Shown here in pieces: positions 14,401 to 26,942 of a stretch of 64,000 bases of DNA. The notes beneath the pieces were generated by a model. That model was not told the DNA's origin and did not search any database. It saw only the letters and a program-made list of their open reading frames with translations. The number at the start of each line of letters is the position of its first letter. Position 1 is the stretch's first letter. The position numbers were made by a program, and so were the translations under genes. This stretch comes from Ciona intestinalis (lineage: Eukaryota; Chordata; Ascidiacea; Phlebobranchia; Cionidae): positions 2,193,962 through 2,257,961 of the forward strand of contig NC_020172.2 of assembly GCF_000224145.3 (NCBI RefSeq). Reading direction: 5' to 3'.

Positions 14401-15258
14401 ATGTTGTCAACAAACCTTTAAAAAACATAATTGTAAAAAAAATATATTTACTCGTTAACTCGTATTTGTGGAATGTTATACATTGATTGTACTGTTCGGT
14501 TCCTTCCTACTTACATATATATAAGTTAGAAGATAAAGATTGACAACAGACCTCAAATGAGCTGCAACCATTTCATCAAATGGGCTCTCCAGATGTTGTT
14601 TACAAATTGCTTCACTTGATTTAACTTGAAGCTTTGGGTTTCCAATGTGAGGATCATGAAATGAAAGAAGGAGAGCAAATACTGATGAATCTTCATCCTG
14701 AAGTGTGTCCGATACCTGGGGAGTAAACCAATGTAAATTAAATGGCCGTGCTGTGTTGCTATGAACCAATACAATAGCAACTATTCTCGCATGACGGGGC
14801 AATGACAGTCTGGATTACATATTCTGTTTTATACACCAGAATTGTAGCAGCATGATCCTGGAACTCGTAACCTCTGGGCTCTTTGGTGGAGACAGGGGAG
14901 CTAACCAACTAACCGATAATAGCATGTCTGAACTTGGAAAACTTATCAGGAATTTACTGTGTTTAGTACTGTAGTATGATATGGTTTACACCAACTGCAG
15001 CAGAAAGCAATTCTTTAAGACAGCTGCCTTGTTTTTTTACATAAAAATGATTAATTCTGTTATAGCATAATGGCTACTTCTTGTTAACTCCAAACTCCAT
15101 AGTACGGTCAGCAGTTATTTCAGTTATCATTACATTGGTAAAATAAAAATGTCTTTTGACATTGTTACGAGAAGTACAAGTGTTTTAATGGTTTATACTA
15201 AAAGACTAATATATATGCTTACCCGTTGTAAGTAGCTTGTCAACGATTGGAACGACAT
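11423..15258 (-). CDS. PCID2: PCI domain-containing protein 2 (TREX-2 complex, Thp1 orthologue)
   Basis: Component of the nuclear-pore-associated TREX-2 mRNA export complex (with GANP/Sac3 and DSS1). Eleven exons: 15223-15258, 14552-14715, 14162-14269, 13926-13980, 13693-13796, 13283-13357, 13018-13113, 12752-12798, 12174-12348, 11684-11876 and 11423-11569. These sum to 1200 nt, giving 399 residues, the same as human PCID2. Signatures in order are [110 protein letters not shown] (PCI core) and [18 protein letters not shown] (winged-helix end). Exon 1 is only 36 nt and exon 8 only 47 nt. Exon 2 uses the weak donor GTCTGT and exon 3 GTTTGT. The third intron upstream of the stop hosts nothing notable; the intron 12799-13017 side is plain, and one MITE lies in the intron at 12.4-12.6 kb. 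Confidence 0.97.
12394..12583 (+). mobile_element. MITE-like element, intact copy A
   Basis: About 190 bp in a PCID2 intron, with well matched terminal inverted repeats: TATAGTAGGATAGGGGAAGA at the left end, and its inverse (ATCTTTCCCCACCCTACTATA, read here in part) at the right. TA-rich flanks would fit a TA target duplication. Internal landmarks shared with the other copies are a TTTTAACAATTAACGACG block and a GTTCTTTG...AAACGGGAC block. There is no coding capacity, so it is non-autonomous. Confidence 0.8.
14797..14935 (-). repeat. tRNA-derived SINE in PCID2 intron 1
   Basis: Read on the minus strand, the right part is tRNA-like: a GGTTAGTTGGTTAGC A-box-like stretch is followed by GGTTACGAGTTCC, a B-box-like stretch. 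The left part carries the SINE body marker GTTCTGTTTTATACACC (plus-strand text), shared with the copies near 18.7, 34.1, 36.7 and 63.3 kb. Confidence 0.65.
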
Positions 15259-15677
15259 TTTGTAACGACGGACGATCAATGCCAACAAGAACAACTGTTT
15301 GACGAAAAACAATCTATTTTGCCACCATCGTGCCCAATAAAACAGAATGTATATTTCTATGAATTTTCTCAAGCTTGACTGGTATACGGCGTATCAAAAT
15401 TTATCTGTATATTTTATTCATAACTTTTTAAAGTAATTCTTAAATTTCAAAATAATAATTGCTTAAGTAAAAATTTATAACATATCTCATACAATAAAAG
15501 AATTATAAAATATAAATTTTAGTTGAAGTTTAATAACGAAGTAGTCCAAAGTAGACAATAAATTAAGGAACGGCGTATAACATAGCAACACTTTAAAACT
15601 AACGCCGTTTGTGTATGTGGATTGTAGATTAGTTAACATTCACATACACAGCTTTTTTCTATCAATTTTAACCCAAA
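15259..15677. promoter_or_regulatory. Bidirectional promoter interval PCID2 / DYNLT2B
   Basis: 419 bp between divergent start codons. It is AT-rich, and I see no clear known motif. By position it must supply 5' UTRs and promoters for both genes. Confidence 0.5.
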
Positions 15678-16870
15678 ATGGCATCAACCGAAGAAGAAAC
15701 CAAGCCAGAAAATACGTACATGATTAGACCAAACTTTCAGCACAAGTAAGTGGCACAATATTAACTATGATCCAATAAAATACAATTATATGCCTATTAT
15801 ACAATTTACACTAACTGACCATACGTGCTTCGTTTTAACTATATTGTGGCCTTCTAAATTAAACAAAACAAAACAAATATATATATATACCTGTACACCA
15901 ATTAACAATATAAGCAACATTTTGTCTATTTAGTGCCCCAAATTTTAATGAACCTGTTGAACTAATACAACATTTTCCTATATCGCTATATCTGGTGTTT
16001 TTGTTTTAACAATTCTTCAATATCTGCTACCATAATCAAAGTAGGGCATATTATAAACTTGTGGTTTAGATTCAAGAAAGCCACTGTTAAAGAATGTATT
16101 CACCAAGTGGTAAGTGAACACCTCAGTGGAAAACAATACAACAGTGAGGAAGTATCAGAGTGGACACAAGTTATTTCAAATGGAATTAAAACCAAACTGA
16201 AGGGTTTGTGCATAGGTGTTGTGTGTTTTTATATGATTTACTTCGTTAGCTAATAGCAATAATAATATCATTAGGTCCAAAGCAGAATAGATGAAACTTA
16301 ACAACCTCCTTTATTTCCAATTTATAAAAAAAGTATAAATAATAATCATTTTTGGAGTTTCATAAATAGGAAATAAAATAACAATTAATAGAACTTTGTT
16401 AATTTTAAACACTTACTTTTTTCCCAGAGATGGGTTTTGATCGATATAAGTTCGTGGTTCAGTGTGTGATTGGTGAACAAAGAGGAGAAGGTGTAAAGAT
16501 GGGCTGCAGGTGTTTTTGGGACTCAGATACGGACAACTACGCACAAGATGTTTTCATGAATGTAAGGAAAATATTTTAGAGTAATTGACCAAATGTGGTC
16601 AAATCCTTGGTGGGTTACGGTGCATATCTCACCCACATAGAATAGAACTCTGACCTAAATTTTAGGTTCCTGACTTTTAGTGCTGTAAGAAGAAATCTAT
16701 ATAAAATGTTCATTACCTTCATAACATACAATAAAAGGCTGTACAGTTTTTTACTGGTAATGTACTGTAAAATCTTCCCAAATTTTGCTTCTTGATACTA
16801 AACTAAAACCTGGGTTTTTCAGAGCACCCTGTTCTGTGTAACAGCAGCATTTGGAGTATTTTATTATTGA
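15678..16870 (+). CDS. DYNLT2B: Dynein light chain Tctex-type 2B (TCTEX1D2)
   Basis: Tctex1-family light chain of cytoplasmic dynein-2 (intraflagellar transport) and related ciliary dyneins. Four exons: 15678-15745, 16070-16203, 16428-16561 and 16823-16870. All are GT-AG and sum to 384 nt, giving 127 residues (human about 142, the difference being a shorter N terminus). Signatures are ENTYMIRPNFQHKFKK at the N terminus, VKECIHQVVSEHLSG, the block KEMGFDRYKFVVQCVIGEQR, the near-invariant RCFWDSDTDNYAQDVFMN and the C-terminal TLFCVTAAFGVFYY, which ends exactly as the vertebrate protein does. The ATG at 15678 is the first in the exon. AATAAA lies at 16960-16965. It is divergent from PCID2 and convergent with BCOR. 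Confidence 0.96.
16598..16690 (+). repeat. Short interspersed repeat, 'CCCATATAGAATA' family, in DYNLT2B intron 3
   Basis: Carries the family phrase CACCCACATAGAATAGAAC followed by CTGACCTAAATTTTAGGTTCC. The same two phrases recur, in whole or in part, near 22.78, 27.2, 36.35, 41.77, 47.62 and 57.57 kb. It is short and non-coding. Confidence 0.5.
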
Positions 16871-17436
16871 AGGAACCGTTGTAGACCTTCAACACTCAGC
16901 ACTTCAGCTTACTGTGTTTGCTGTTTAATATTGTACAGTACAGATGTTTCTATGTTTATAATAAATATCTCATTACTTAAATGTAGCTTTGTTGGAGGAC
17001 TTGAAATTGTGTGGCTATTGCAGTTTCTGCATAATGATTTGAACCTAGGGTGTACGGTATGGCATCCGATCATTTGTATTAATTGGTCCACCACATATAG
17101 AATAAAATAACATAGCTTCAGTTTTTACCATTTTAAGTGGCTTGTATTTAAATTGGATAAGAAAATGCAACAAAAGAACAGAATGCCGTACATTATATGA
17201 TGACAACATGTGAAAGAAAATGAATAGTTGTGCAAAGTAAAAAGTGATCAACAAAAAATACACAACTAACATTTGAACGAAGTGGTCAAAAACAGTTTCG
17301 ATCTGGAAAATCACATCATTGTCCAGACAAAATATAAAAATCAATGCTTATCTTGAACTTGGAATATAAGATTTCTATTTCTTACATGATTAGATCTAGG
17401 GTTAGACTTGGCAGTGGGGTTGAGGGAATTACCCTG
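16871..17436. other. Convergent 3' region between DYNLT2B and BCOR
   Basis: 566 bp separating two stop codons. It holds the DYNLT2B poly(A) signal at 16960-16965 and a fragment of the CCCATATAGAATA repeat (about 17085-17108). No convincing poly(A) signal for BCOR could be pointed out by eye. Confidence 0.5.
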
Positions 17437-20400
17437 TCATATCTCTGGGACAAGGTTAGGGGTATTAACGGGGTTTTGAGATTCAGTAAAAGTGGGGAGT
17501 TTATTAAAGGGGGAGAAATCAACCCCATTTTGTTGGGTGGGTAACGAACGTAAACCACTGTCCGTGTTTATTGGGGCTAAAGGGGGTAACTTAGGTGGTT
17601 GCTTGGGTTCTATATGGTGGTTGTAGGGTGGTAGACATTCCATTGGAATGTGGTCCGAATTCTGTTTATGATTTTTCTCAATATTAGGAGTTGAAGTCTT
17701 TGGTAGATTAACTTCCATGGCGGGAGGTCTGGGCTTTTTAACTGGGGTTTGTGTTCCTGGGGTGTGGATCCCATTTACCTTTCCAAAGTCTTTGTATTCC
17801 TTTCCTATGTGGCCGGTCATACAGAAAGATGCTGTTAGTTTCTGCAGACAAGCAAGGGATTCTTCTCTATGGTCATCTATCACCGAATCACTTAGATTTT
17901 CCAGCAAATTTGAGTTTGACCTGGTTTGGTCAGGGGTCTCTGAACAGGTTGGAGTATCGGTCGTTTTCGGGAGAAATTTAACGACGTTGTCATTAGCAAC
18001 AGGGGGAGGTAAACGAGAAGATTTTTGTTTCTTAAATTGTGGGATTTCTTCCACCTCGCCAGTTGGATGAACCCGAAGACCAACGTGCCTCGTTAGTGGT
18101 TTATCAGCAGCGACAAGTTCAATTAACGAGTTCGTTTCATTGAAATTTCGATTTCTTTTTCCAAACTGTGTAAAATTGTTTAATTATAAAGTTAAAGCCT
18201 ATTTTTTAAATTTATAAAATGTATTCAGTTTTTAAGAAAGAGTTTTTTAGTAACCTACACCAGGTAACTAGGACATCTTTTTAAGTAATAAATCTTAAAA
18301 TGAATACTAAATTGTTATTTTGCAATAACACTAACTTTTATCTAAGCCATAGATAAGAAGAAACTAGAGCTAAAGAACTTCACTAAATTATCCTCACGTG
18401 GCAGGATAACTTCATAAGTAATAACACACGCATATCACACACTTAAGTTCTTTTATATACCAAAAATATACAAATAAAAGTATTAATGGCTGGTTCTACA
18501 TACCTTGTTTAAATCAGCTTCGGAACAGAACTTATTAGTTGGCATGGTTCGAATGTTACAACAATGCTCCAGTAAGAAATCAGCTTTGCTACAACCTTTT
18601 ACTTGAAGAATGTCGTTCAAGAGATAATAGTTTGATCGACTGTGGAGTAAAATAACACTAAATAAACAAATGTAACATATTTAACCCACATGGCAAAGTA
18701 ACTGACAGTCGTTGGTGTTCTGTTTTATACACCTTGTGTCCGCTTTTACTTTTACTACATATGTACTTTTAAGAATATTTTTTTTGCATATTTGACAATT
18801 TGGACAACCAATCAGTGACCACTGGGTTGGAGAAATCGACGTTAAGTGCCTTTTCCAAAGAAACACATGCCCACAATGGTAACAGCCCCATGCCACAAAC
18901 TGAATCCTCTGGACTAGAACCAGGGACGCTAACCATTGGCTCATGGCGCTGGGTGTTAACAAATACATCACACATACATATTTGTACAAACTTACTCTGT
19001 TGTATCTGAAGGTTGCACTAGGTATGTATCAATAGGTTGTTCATCAAATAATTCAAACTCCATACAATGAGCTTGTGTGTCTTCTGCAGGTGGGTTGCCC
19101 ATCAGATCATAACCTTGATCTTGTTTGGACTCTGCATGGAATTTGTTCATATGAGTAAGAAAAAAGTAAAGTGTGTATTTTATACTTTGTATGGAATATT
19201 TTAGATATTTTGCATGCATTTTCTGTAAATGCTACAAGGAATATTTGCAAAAAACGTTCAGAAAAAAACTGTAGTTTATCTTTACTTGGTAATTTAAAAG
19301 TCATTGGTTTATTCTACCGAAATGTATAAATTGAATAAAAGGATTGCATTTTCAGTTCGCAGAAAAACCGACATATCTGGTTTAAAGTTTAGAATTTGCG
19401 GTTTGCGATTAACAGGATGTTCTTACCAAGAACTGATGAGAACGGAATTTTCCATTTCATGTCGGAATCTTCCATCAGCTCCTCACATACTGGTTGTAAT
19501 TCTTTCAAGTAAGCTAGGGAATATATTAGTGTTATTGGACACACTTTAAACATAGTTTAATGTCTTAGAAATTCACTTTATTTTATAAAAAATAGAAAAA
19601 TGTGTATTTTATTTGGATTTGTCACAATATGTATAAATAAAAAGTATTTTTATTTTATTATAACATTAGGTCATACTATTAGCTTCAATGTGAACGTAAC
19701 CGCCTGTGTATGCTAAAAGCTACAAAAAGTTAAAACTTTAAGAAAGGATTGATAAAAGTATTTTAAAACTGTCCAAAGATTTGTGTTCTTGCAACTATTT
19801 TATGGTATTTTTGTTCAAACCATAACATAATGTTCCATTATTACCATTTATAAAGTTTCCCATCTGAGTGCTACGAATCATGTTTTTGATGGATCGCCCC
19901 GAAAATTTGCTGAGTAATGGATCGGCACCGCATGACATCATAAGCCGAGTCATCTCGATGTGATCGTATTCAACCGCATCATGGATTGGTCTAAACATAT
20001 TTTTTAAAATATTTTCTTGGATATTGTGTTTAAACAATAAAATTTATTGGTACTTCTATTGTACTGTTTGTGTGATATAAAATGTTAAATGCTTGTTAAA
20101 TATAATTGGTCTGCTTCAACAATGCCTATAAACAGAAAACTTTAAAACTGACTTTTTACTGTTTGCTTCAGGAACATTTACACAATTAATAAAAAAAATG
20201 CATATTTTTTGTTTGAAAATTTTAAATAGGTTTGTGTATTTTTTTCACAAAAATAAAAAAACAGTTTTTAATTCACCTTGTTCCATCTAGGGAATTAAGA
20301 TTCACATCAGCTCCAAACTGAAGAAGAAGTTTTGCAGCTTCAAGCCTTCCTTGTACACAAGCTTCATGTAAAGCTGTATACCCAGCATTGTCCTTTGCAT

Positions 20401-23400
20401 TTACTGAGAACCCACTTTCTAAATAATGTTTCATGTTTTCCTGGAACGGATGTAGGTTGATTAATTAAGTGGTTGATTATTTATATCCTAGTGGATGGGA
20501 ACTTGTATGACTTATCCCTAGTTGCCACTCCCATGCCCATAGTCTAATAGTTAAAGCTATTGAAGTGTGTGCAGTCATGACTTTTTGTTGGTTTGGTCAA
20601 TTTGGTTTAATGAAAACTTAAGTGATTCAAGTTGTATTCATTTACAGTTGGAGCTAAGTTATTACATAAGTCTTTTGCTGTACATCAAACACACAAAGTG
20701 TATTGTGAATTAATAGACTTTATGTTTACTGTCGAGCTATGCATCATTTTATTTACACACTGTGTAGCTGAATATACGTCTAATATACAAATAAAGGGAG
20801 TTTCCTGTGCTCAGTTATGACAACAAGAAATAACAATAAATTAGAATATAAGATAATATATAGCTTTGTGTACAAACAATCTACATATTAGAACTAAGGT
20901 TACAATATGATTATATAAGAATGGTATTTATGACAAAGTTTAGGGCTGAGTTATAACGACGATCCAAAAAATTAAACAAATATACAATATTGTGGTACAT
21001 TTAGGCATTGTTGTATCTTTACTTACCATATAGCCATGTCTGGCTGCTTTATGTAACACAGTCTCACCAATAGCAGAGTTACAAGTCAATTTCTTAAGAT
21101 CTGAACAAAATAAGAACAAAGAATGTTTTGGGATGTGATAAAATTTTCTCATTTGTTATAGGATGATCTTTTAATAAAACTATGCATAAAGACTAAAAGA
21201 CCAAACAACCAAACTTAAATAATCCAAACAACCAAACACCAACTTTTATTTTATATGGGTGGGGCCCTACAGCAAGGCAAGTAAAGTCAGGATATCTGGA
21301 AGTTGAATTTTCAAAGTGAAATGTCAACTCCTGGCTTAAGTCAGCTTATAGATTTATAACAAATAGAAAAGATGGTTGATGCTTCTCTCTATATATTCTA
21401 TTCGGTATGGGTGTGGCTCTTGAGGAGCTAGGCCCATTCATTTTGAAGCTTACTTGGCGGCAGTGGTGATTGGAAAGCTAACTTTCGCTCTTTTGCGTTT
21501 ATCGGTGTTGACGGTCGAGACGACTTTAAAAACAAGGGAGGTTTTCTAACACTAGAGGGAGTAGTGAAACCAGAAGTGCTCGGTGCCTCATGACTCGGCT
21601 GTTCTTTGACTTTTGGTGTGGATGTTAATGATTCATTCTGTAACACATATGTGTGTGTGATGCAACAATAGCTGGAGTGTGATGTCATAATAGTGGGTGT
21701 GGTATGTCACAGAAGGAATATGATGTAACAATAGTAAATCTCTATGACATAATAATGCAAACATTTTACTATGAATTTAATTCATTGTCATACAGAAATA
21801 ACATTTATAATATTTAGTTTTTTAGAAGAATATATTTACCTAATACCTTGTACAGATATCTGACATATTAATGCAAACATATGACTGTGACTTTAAACTT
21901 GTCTGATACCTCAAAGAACGTTTACAATATATAGTTCTTTATAGGAGTTATTTGCATTTAAGGTGTAATAACGTCATACACCAAAGTAAACATTACGTAA
22001 AGTAGAGCACATAGCCAATAGAAATACCCGACTAAGCAAATAAAATTACAAAATCCAGCAAATATCCAGTTTCAGTAAACCAGTTCAGTTTATGATAAGC
22101 ATTTAAATGTAGTTGCATATTAAATATGGAGAGAACAGTTTGTATAGTATTTTACCTTTGCCGGTGTGGTTTCTACACTGGTGTTGGGGCGTATGGGTTG
22201 GCTACATTCTTGCTTACTCTGTTGGGCTTCCTGCCAAATGTATAAATTCATTATTAAAATTAATCAGATTTGAATGTCATAAATAGGATCATATTTTAAA
22301 CGCTATTGTATGAATCAAGTCAGCTCAGTTTATTTGATATTTAAGATTGATTCATAGAAACATATGGACCTGGTTACACCATGATTAGTGTTGGGATAGA
22401 CGTATATAACAAATAACTGTAACTAGGTTCACACGGGCATGAAAACAAAATATTGTGTTTACTCACAACAAATACACAAGGTGTTAGATTCATGTTTTGA
22501 ACTATGTCACTTTATACAACAACAAACTATTTCATTTTATTCAGTGTAGAATAATCCAATGTATTTTTAGTATTTCTTATGGAAAAATGGAAGGAAGTTA
22601 ACATATCTTTGTGGGCTGTGGCTTTTAGCATTTAAGGAACAGTGGCAAGTTGTGGTTTAAATACCACAACACCACAACATACAGGTTATGTAACAGTGGT
22701 CAACTTTATATACAAGTTTCATACACGGATTCATTTTTTATAAGCCTCTGTTACTACAACATTGCATACCTTGCAGTAGAACCTCACCCAAATAGAATAA
22801 AATTATATAGCAATACCCTACATACCCTGATAGCAGCCTTTTGTTTTTCTCTTAACTTATGAATTGAGGAACTTCCAGGTGGACGACCTTTTCTTGCTCC
22901 TGATCTGTAAGTTGGAATATTTAAACTGTTTGTTTCTATGTGATATTTACAATGTGTCATGGTAGACAAATATATTATGATGTGAACAATGTATAAGCAT
23001 AATGAAATCAATATTCTTTTAGTTTTTGGTATTTTATTTGATACATCCCATTTCTGCATACAAGTTACATCCCATGCCTGCATACGAGTTATAACAAATG
23101 CAAATATGTGGATGATATTTTGGACCATAGTAGTTTTCCAAAGGACACATTCGCTAACAAACGTAGCAGCCTTATCCTATGGTGGGCTACTACTTACCTG
23201 CTAAAATAATCTTTTAAAAGTAATGACTTACTTTGGCAATAGAGAGCTTTTGTTTTCAGTTTTAGGTTTTAAATGCGTCTTTGGGGTTTCAGTTTTAAGT
23301 TCATGTTTTTTGCTGCTTTTCGTTGGCGACAACGCTGAATTATCTTTTGAATGTTTTGGTTTTCTTCCAGGCTTCTTACGCTGTTTAACTTCTTGTTGTA

Positions 23401-26400
23401 GTGGCTCACTTTGAACTTGTTGACTTTGGGCCTGTACTACTGGACTGGTAACAATAGGAGTCTCATTTTGCAAGTTACTGTGCAGTGGCAATGTTGTACC
23501 AGCACCTTCTTTTATCTCCAGTTCTTTTTTAGCAGCTTCAAATGCCTGATTAAAAGCTGCAGCCTCAGATTCTGTGAACTCCGTACCAAACAGATCATTT
23601 CCCTGCTTTGAACATTCTCTATTTTGAACCGGGGATTCTAACTCATTACATGGCTTTGCAGGTCCTGTGTACAACTCAATAAGAGATTTAGAGATTCCAG
23701 ATTGGCTTTTACTTTTACTTTCACCACTTTTAGTCTTGCAGACAATTTCTTTATGAAGTGACTTTTTACTTTTAACATCAGCTTCAAGCTGTGGCCGCAA
23801 TTTTTTCGGTGATTTTATTTTTTTTCCATCTTGATTGCTTGTGTTTAATTTTTCAATGTTTTTCTCTTTCTTTACCTTCTTGGACTGGCTTTCACTGCTG
23901 TCGGACTTTGTTAAATTCTTCTTTTTTCTTTTCTTTTTTACCGGGGAGTCATCACTTTGGGATTTATTTAACTCATGTTTACTCCTTCTTAATTTTTTTA
24001 ACTTCCTCTTCAGTTTTGTTTCCTTGCTCCTTCCAGAGGACGCAGAGCTCTCCACTTTCTTCGGAGACAAAGTTTCATTCAAGTCATCATTACAATTCTC
24101 ACTAGACATGGACTCGCTTGATATTTTCCGAGATTTTGCCTTTTTCTCTCGCAGTTTCTTGTCCATTCTCTCATTTTCAGAATTCTTTTTCAAGCGACGA
24201 CTTGGGAACGTGTCGCCATCCGAGGCTGATCCCTCACGATGCTCATTTAGAAGTGATGCAGCTCTAAGAGAGGATTGCCGCATCGGACGTGAGGATGCAA
24301 GACCAACATCCTTGCTCTTCTTGATCAACAGTTTTTTCTTGGAAGCACAAAAGAAGTCTTCATCACCAGAATCATCATTTTCAGGCTCTGAGCTCGAGAA
24401 ATCTTCATATGGCCATTCATAAAAATAGTCATCCTCTAAAAATAAACAAACTATTGTTTTATTCTCTTCTTACAGTACAACATGTAAGAGGTATAGGTAT
24501 GGCAGTAACCGAGTTTCATTTTTATTTGACATGAAGTCTAATTTTAAAAAATGAACAAGAAAAATTACAAAACACTATCGTAACCATATATTAATCTTTT
24601 CATAATTTTACTGCAATTCTACAAACCAGTTTCAGATTTCCTTGGTCGTTTTTCCCTCCGTGGTGTCCCTGGTTCAGTAGAAGCGTTCCTTGATAGATTA
24701 CCTTGAGCTTGGTTTGTTTCGCTGCTGTTTGAACGGCCACTTGTGAAAGTGCTTAAGCTTGTAACTAAACACAAAGCAAGATAAATTGTAAAATTCCCAA
24801 GTTAGTTACCCACATTCACTAACTTGCATAATTGGTAATTCATAGGCATACATTAGGTGTGTGAAACAGAACACTCGTGTTTTAACGCCTGTCATTGCAT
24901 TCATTTAATCATTTTGTACAACCACTTATTGCAGGCACAAGTTAAAACAAATAAGTAAGACAATTGTATCTAAAACGTCTTTTAAAAAAGTATGTGGATT
25001 TACAGGCCTCCTTGAAAACAAAATAAATATGTCAGTTGTTTTCCAGAAAACTAATTTTTGTTAACAGTTTGTTTTTTGTACATTAGTTTTCATAAACCTA
25101 TTTAAAATATTAATTTTTAAACTGCTCTTCTGGTAGAAGCGTAAGATTTATAAGTTGTAACAAATGCTTCGTCAGGCAAATGGCAGGAATTTTTCCACAC
25201 CAGATAAGCAGTTTCAAAAACTCAACCTTCTGAAAAGCTTGTAACCAAATACGTATAAGAAGTCAATTATAGTTATATACATAAAAAATATTCTTTTTAA
25301 CAAAACTATACCTAGATCCAGTTTCCTTTTTCGGTTCTTCTCCTCATTTTCTTTTTTCTCCTCTTTATTTGGTGACATCGCGTTATTCTCTTCTCTATTA
25401 ACTGGCTCTGAAATTGGTGACTGAAGTCTTTTTTTTAGTTCATCATTGCTGTTCTGCTGTATATGGTCAGGGGTGGAAATCTCAGTTGTAGGTTTAATGG
25501 CAGAATCATTTTGAAGACTATGTGCATTTTCATTGGTTCTTGGTTGTGGATGGTTATTTGTATGTTTGTTACTGGGATGAACTGAATGCATATAAGGGCG
25601 CATGTCTGTGTCTGCTGTCGTCCGCTTTTGCCCATTTACATGTTCAGTAACTTTATGATTTTCCTTTACATAGTTATTTGGAGGAATATGCTCGGAGCAC
25701 CGACGATCCTCGTGATCAACAGGATGTTGTTGCTTCAGGAGAGGTTGCTCTGATCTCTTCCTTGCATCATTGTGAACAGAATCCTGGGGTTTCCACCCAT
25801 TTTTATAAGATGACCCACTATCGTGACTTGATGATGGTGTAATCGTGTGTGGTGGAATTTTTTCCACTTGGTGAATTGCTGGTTGCTGTGGCATTGGTAT
25901 ATGGTGGAGATCTGGCTTATAATGTGATGGTTGCACTAAGGAGCCATGGTCAGCACGGTGGGGTAGGATTTCAGTTGGGTTAGGGTATCCTGACATACCA
26001 GGTACCAACCCAGGTGGCATTAATGGGGGGTAAAACATAGGGTAGGGGATTTCACGGTTTGGGTACATGTTAGGGTAGTAGGAGAATGGTGTGCCTAGTT
26101 TTAAATGGTTTGCCATTGCCGTGTCTGGAATTCTGGTGTCTGGTTGAACATTGTTTAGTTTGTAAAAGCTTGTTCTGAACGGTGAATTGATTTGTGCAGA
26201 TAATGCATACGAGGATGAAAGAGTGTTTGTAGAGGGTGGGATCCTTGAAGATGACTTTGAGAACTCATTTACCAAGAATGGAGATGTTGATTCAGTTGCT
26301 TGTCGCTTATAGTCCAAACTTCTGTTTGAGAATTCATATTTTGGATGACCCATATGCCCTTTGAATGGACTTGGTCTTGATGGCATTGGAGAATGCTCTC

Positions 26401-26851
26401 TCTGGGTTTGAAAGTTTGCTGGAGAGTGTAGTTTAGCTCTTTCATGTCTTTGTGGGTACTTGGTTCCATTTAAATGAAGTGAATTTGAGTGTGGGGAAGG
26501 CTCTAGTGCGCTAGATTTCTGGTAATCTCGAAGCAATTCTAAGCTAGAACTGCTTTGTGGTGTCCGGGGAAGATAGTCAAATGGGCTTGGAAAATTGTCA
26601 TATGAACTTTTATGTGCAGACACTGAATTTAAATCAGTATGTGACGTTGAATGCTTCATCAATGGCATGTGATAAGCTGATGAAGTATGCGGCTCATATA
26701 GCTTTCCAGTGCTAAGGTGGTCTGATGAATGAAATGTTTGGCCGCTGTTTAACCCGAGAGGGAGGTTTGAAAAACCATGAACGTCTGATAAAGATGTTCC
26801 AGCTAGACTGTGGTCTCCGTGAATTGATTTTACATTGTTCATCCATTCCAT
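17437..26851 (-). CDS. BCOR: BCL6 corepressor orthologue (BCOR/BCORL1), ankyrin repeats plus PUFD domain
   Basis: Scaffold of the variant Polycomb complex PRC1.1, whose PUFD domain binds PCGF1. Twelve exons: 25312-26851, 24627-24764, 23232-24435, 22826-22904, 22156-22230, 21454-21637, 21027-21100, 20277-20440, 19845-19990, 18996-19131, 18504-18639 and 17437-18165. These sum to 4605 nt, giving about 1534 residues with phase kept at every junction. Residues 1-960 are disordered: His/Pro/Ser-rich, then Lys-rich with AT-hook-like KKPGRKPK and, in exon 4, ARKGRPPG. Ankyrin repeats at about 1075-1200 include [26 protein letters not shown] and [17 protein letters not shown], all BCOR-type. [20 protein letters not shown] and the exon 11 block [10 protein letters not shown]...FCSEADLNK match the linker and PUFD. 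About 200 Pro-rich residues follow the PUFD, which human BCOR lacks. An in-frame stop lies shortly before the chosen ATG (EWMNN resembles the human N-terminal SWMNS). Confidence 0.93.
18685..18957 (-). mobile_element. tRNA-derived SINE, best preserved copy, in BCOR intron
   Basis: On the minus strand the element starts near 18957 with a tRNA-like head: TGAGCCAATGGTTAGCG (A box region), then CTGGTTCTAGTCCAGAG (B box GGTTCTAGTCC). A roughly 200-bp body follows. It contains TTCTCCAACCCAGTGGTCAC (shared with 1.3 kb) and ends in the GGTGTATAAAACAGAACACC / CGACTGTCAGTTACTTTGCC tail shared with many copies. It is RNA polymerase III-type and non-coding. Confidence 0.75.
22775..22800 (+). repeat. Fragment of 'CCCATATAGAATA' repeat in BCOR intron
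   Basis: GCAGTAGAACCTCACCCAAA followed by TAGAATAAAA, the same phrase as at 41.77 kb. It ends 26 bp before the end of BCOR exon 4. Confidence 0.45.
24855..24905 (+). repeat. SINE body fragment in BCOR intron 1
   Basis: GTGTGTGAAACAGAACACTC followed by GTGTTTTAACGCCTGTCATTG, a diverged copy of the GGTGTATGAAACAGAACACC / GTTATAACGACTGTTGTTGC body. Confidence 0.5.
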
Positions 26852-26942
26852 TGAAAGTGTCTGCCATTAAAAGTACCTCAATGTGTTATTTATAAAATGG
26901 GCCATTCCAATAATAGTCATTATATTGTAAATTATAAGAAAC
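26852..26942 (-). promoter_or_regulatory. 91-bp intercistronic gap, candidate SL trans-splice acceptor
   Basis: Separates the ankyrin gene stop from the BCOR ATG on the same strand. On the minus strand it contains TTTTAATGGCAG, a good splice acceptor, 9 bases before the BCOR ATG, and no obvious AATAAA. Such spacing is typical of tunicate operons resolved by spliced-leader trans-splicing; use of this site is inference. Confidence 0.5.

Noticed and set aside
23411-24422. Long plus-strand ORFs opposite BCOR exon 3
   Set aside because: They mirror the Lys/Ser-rich coding strand (giving Phe/Ser-rich translations) and have no independent support.
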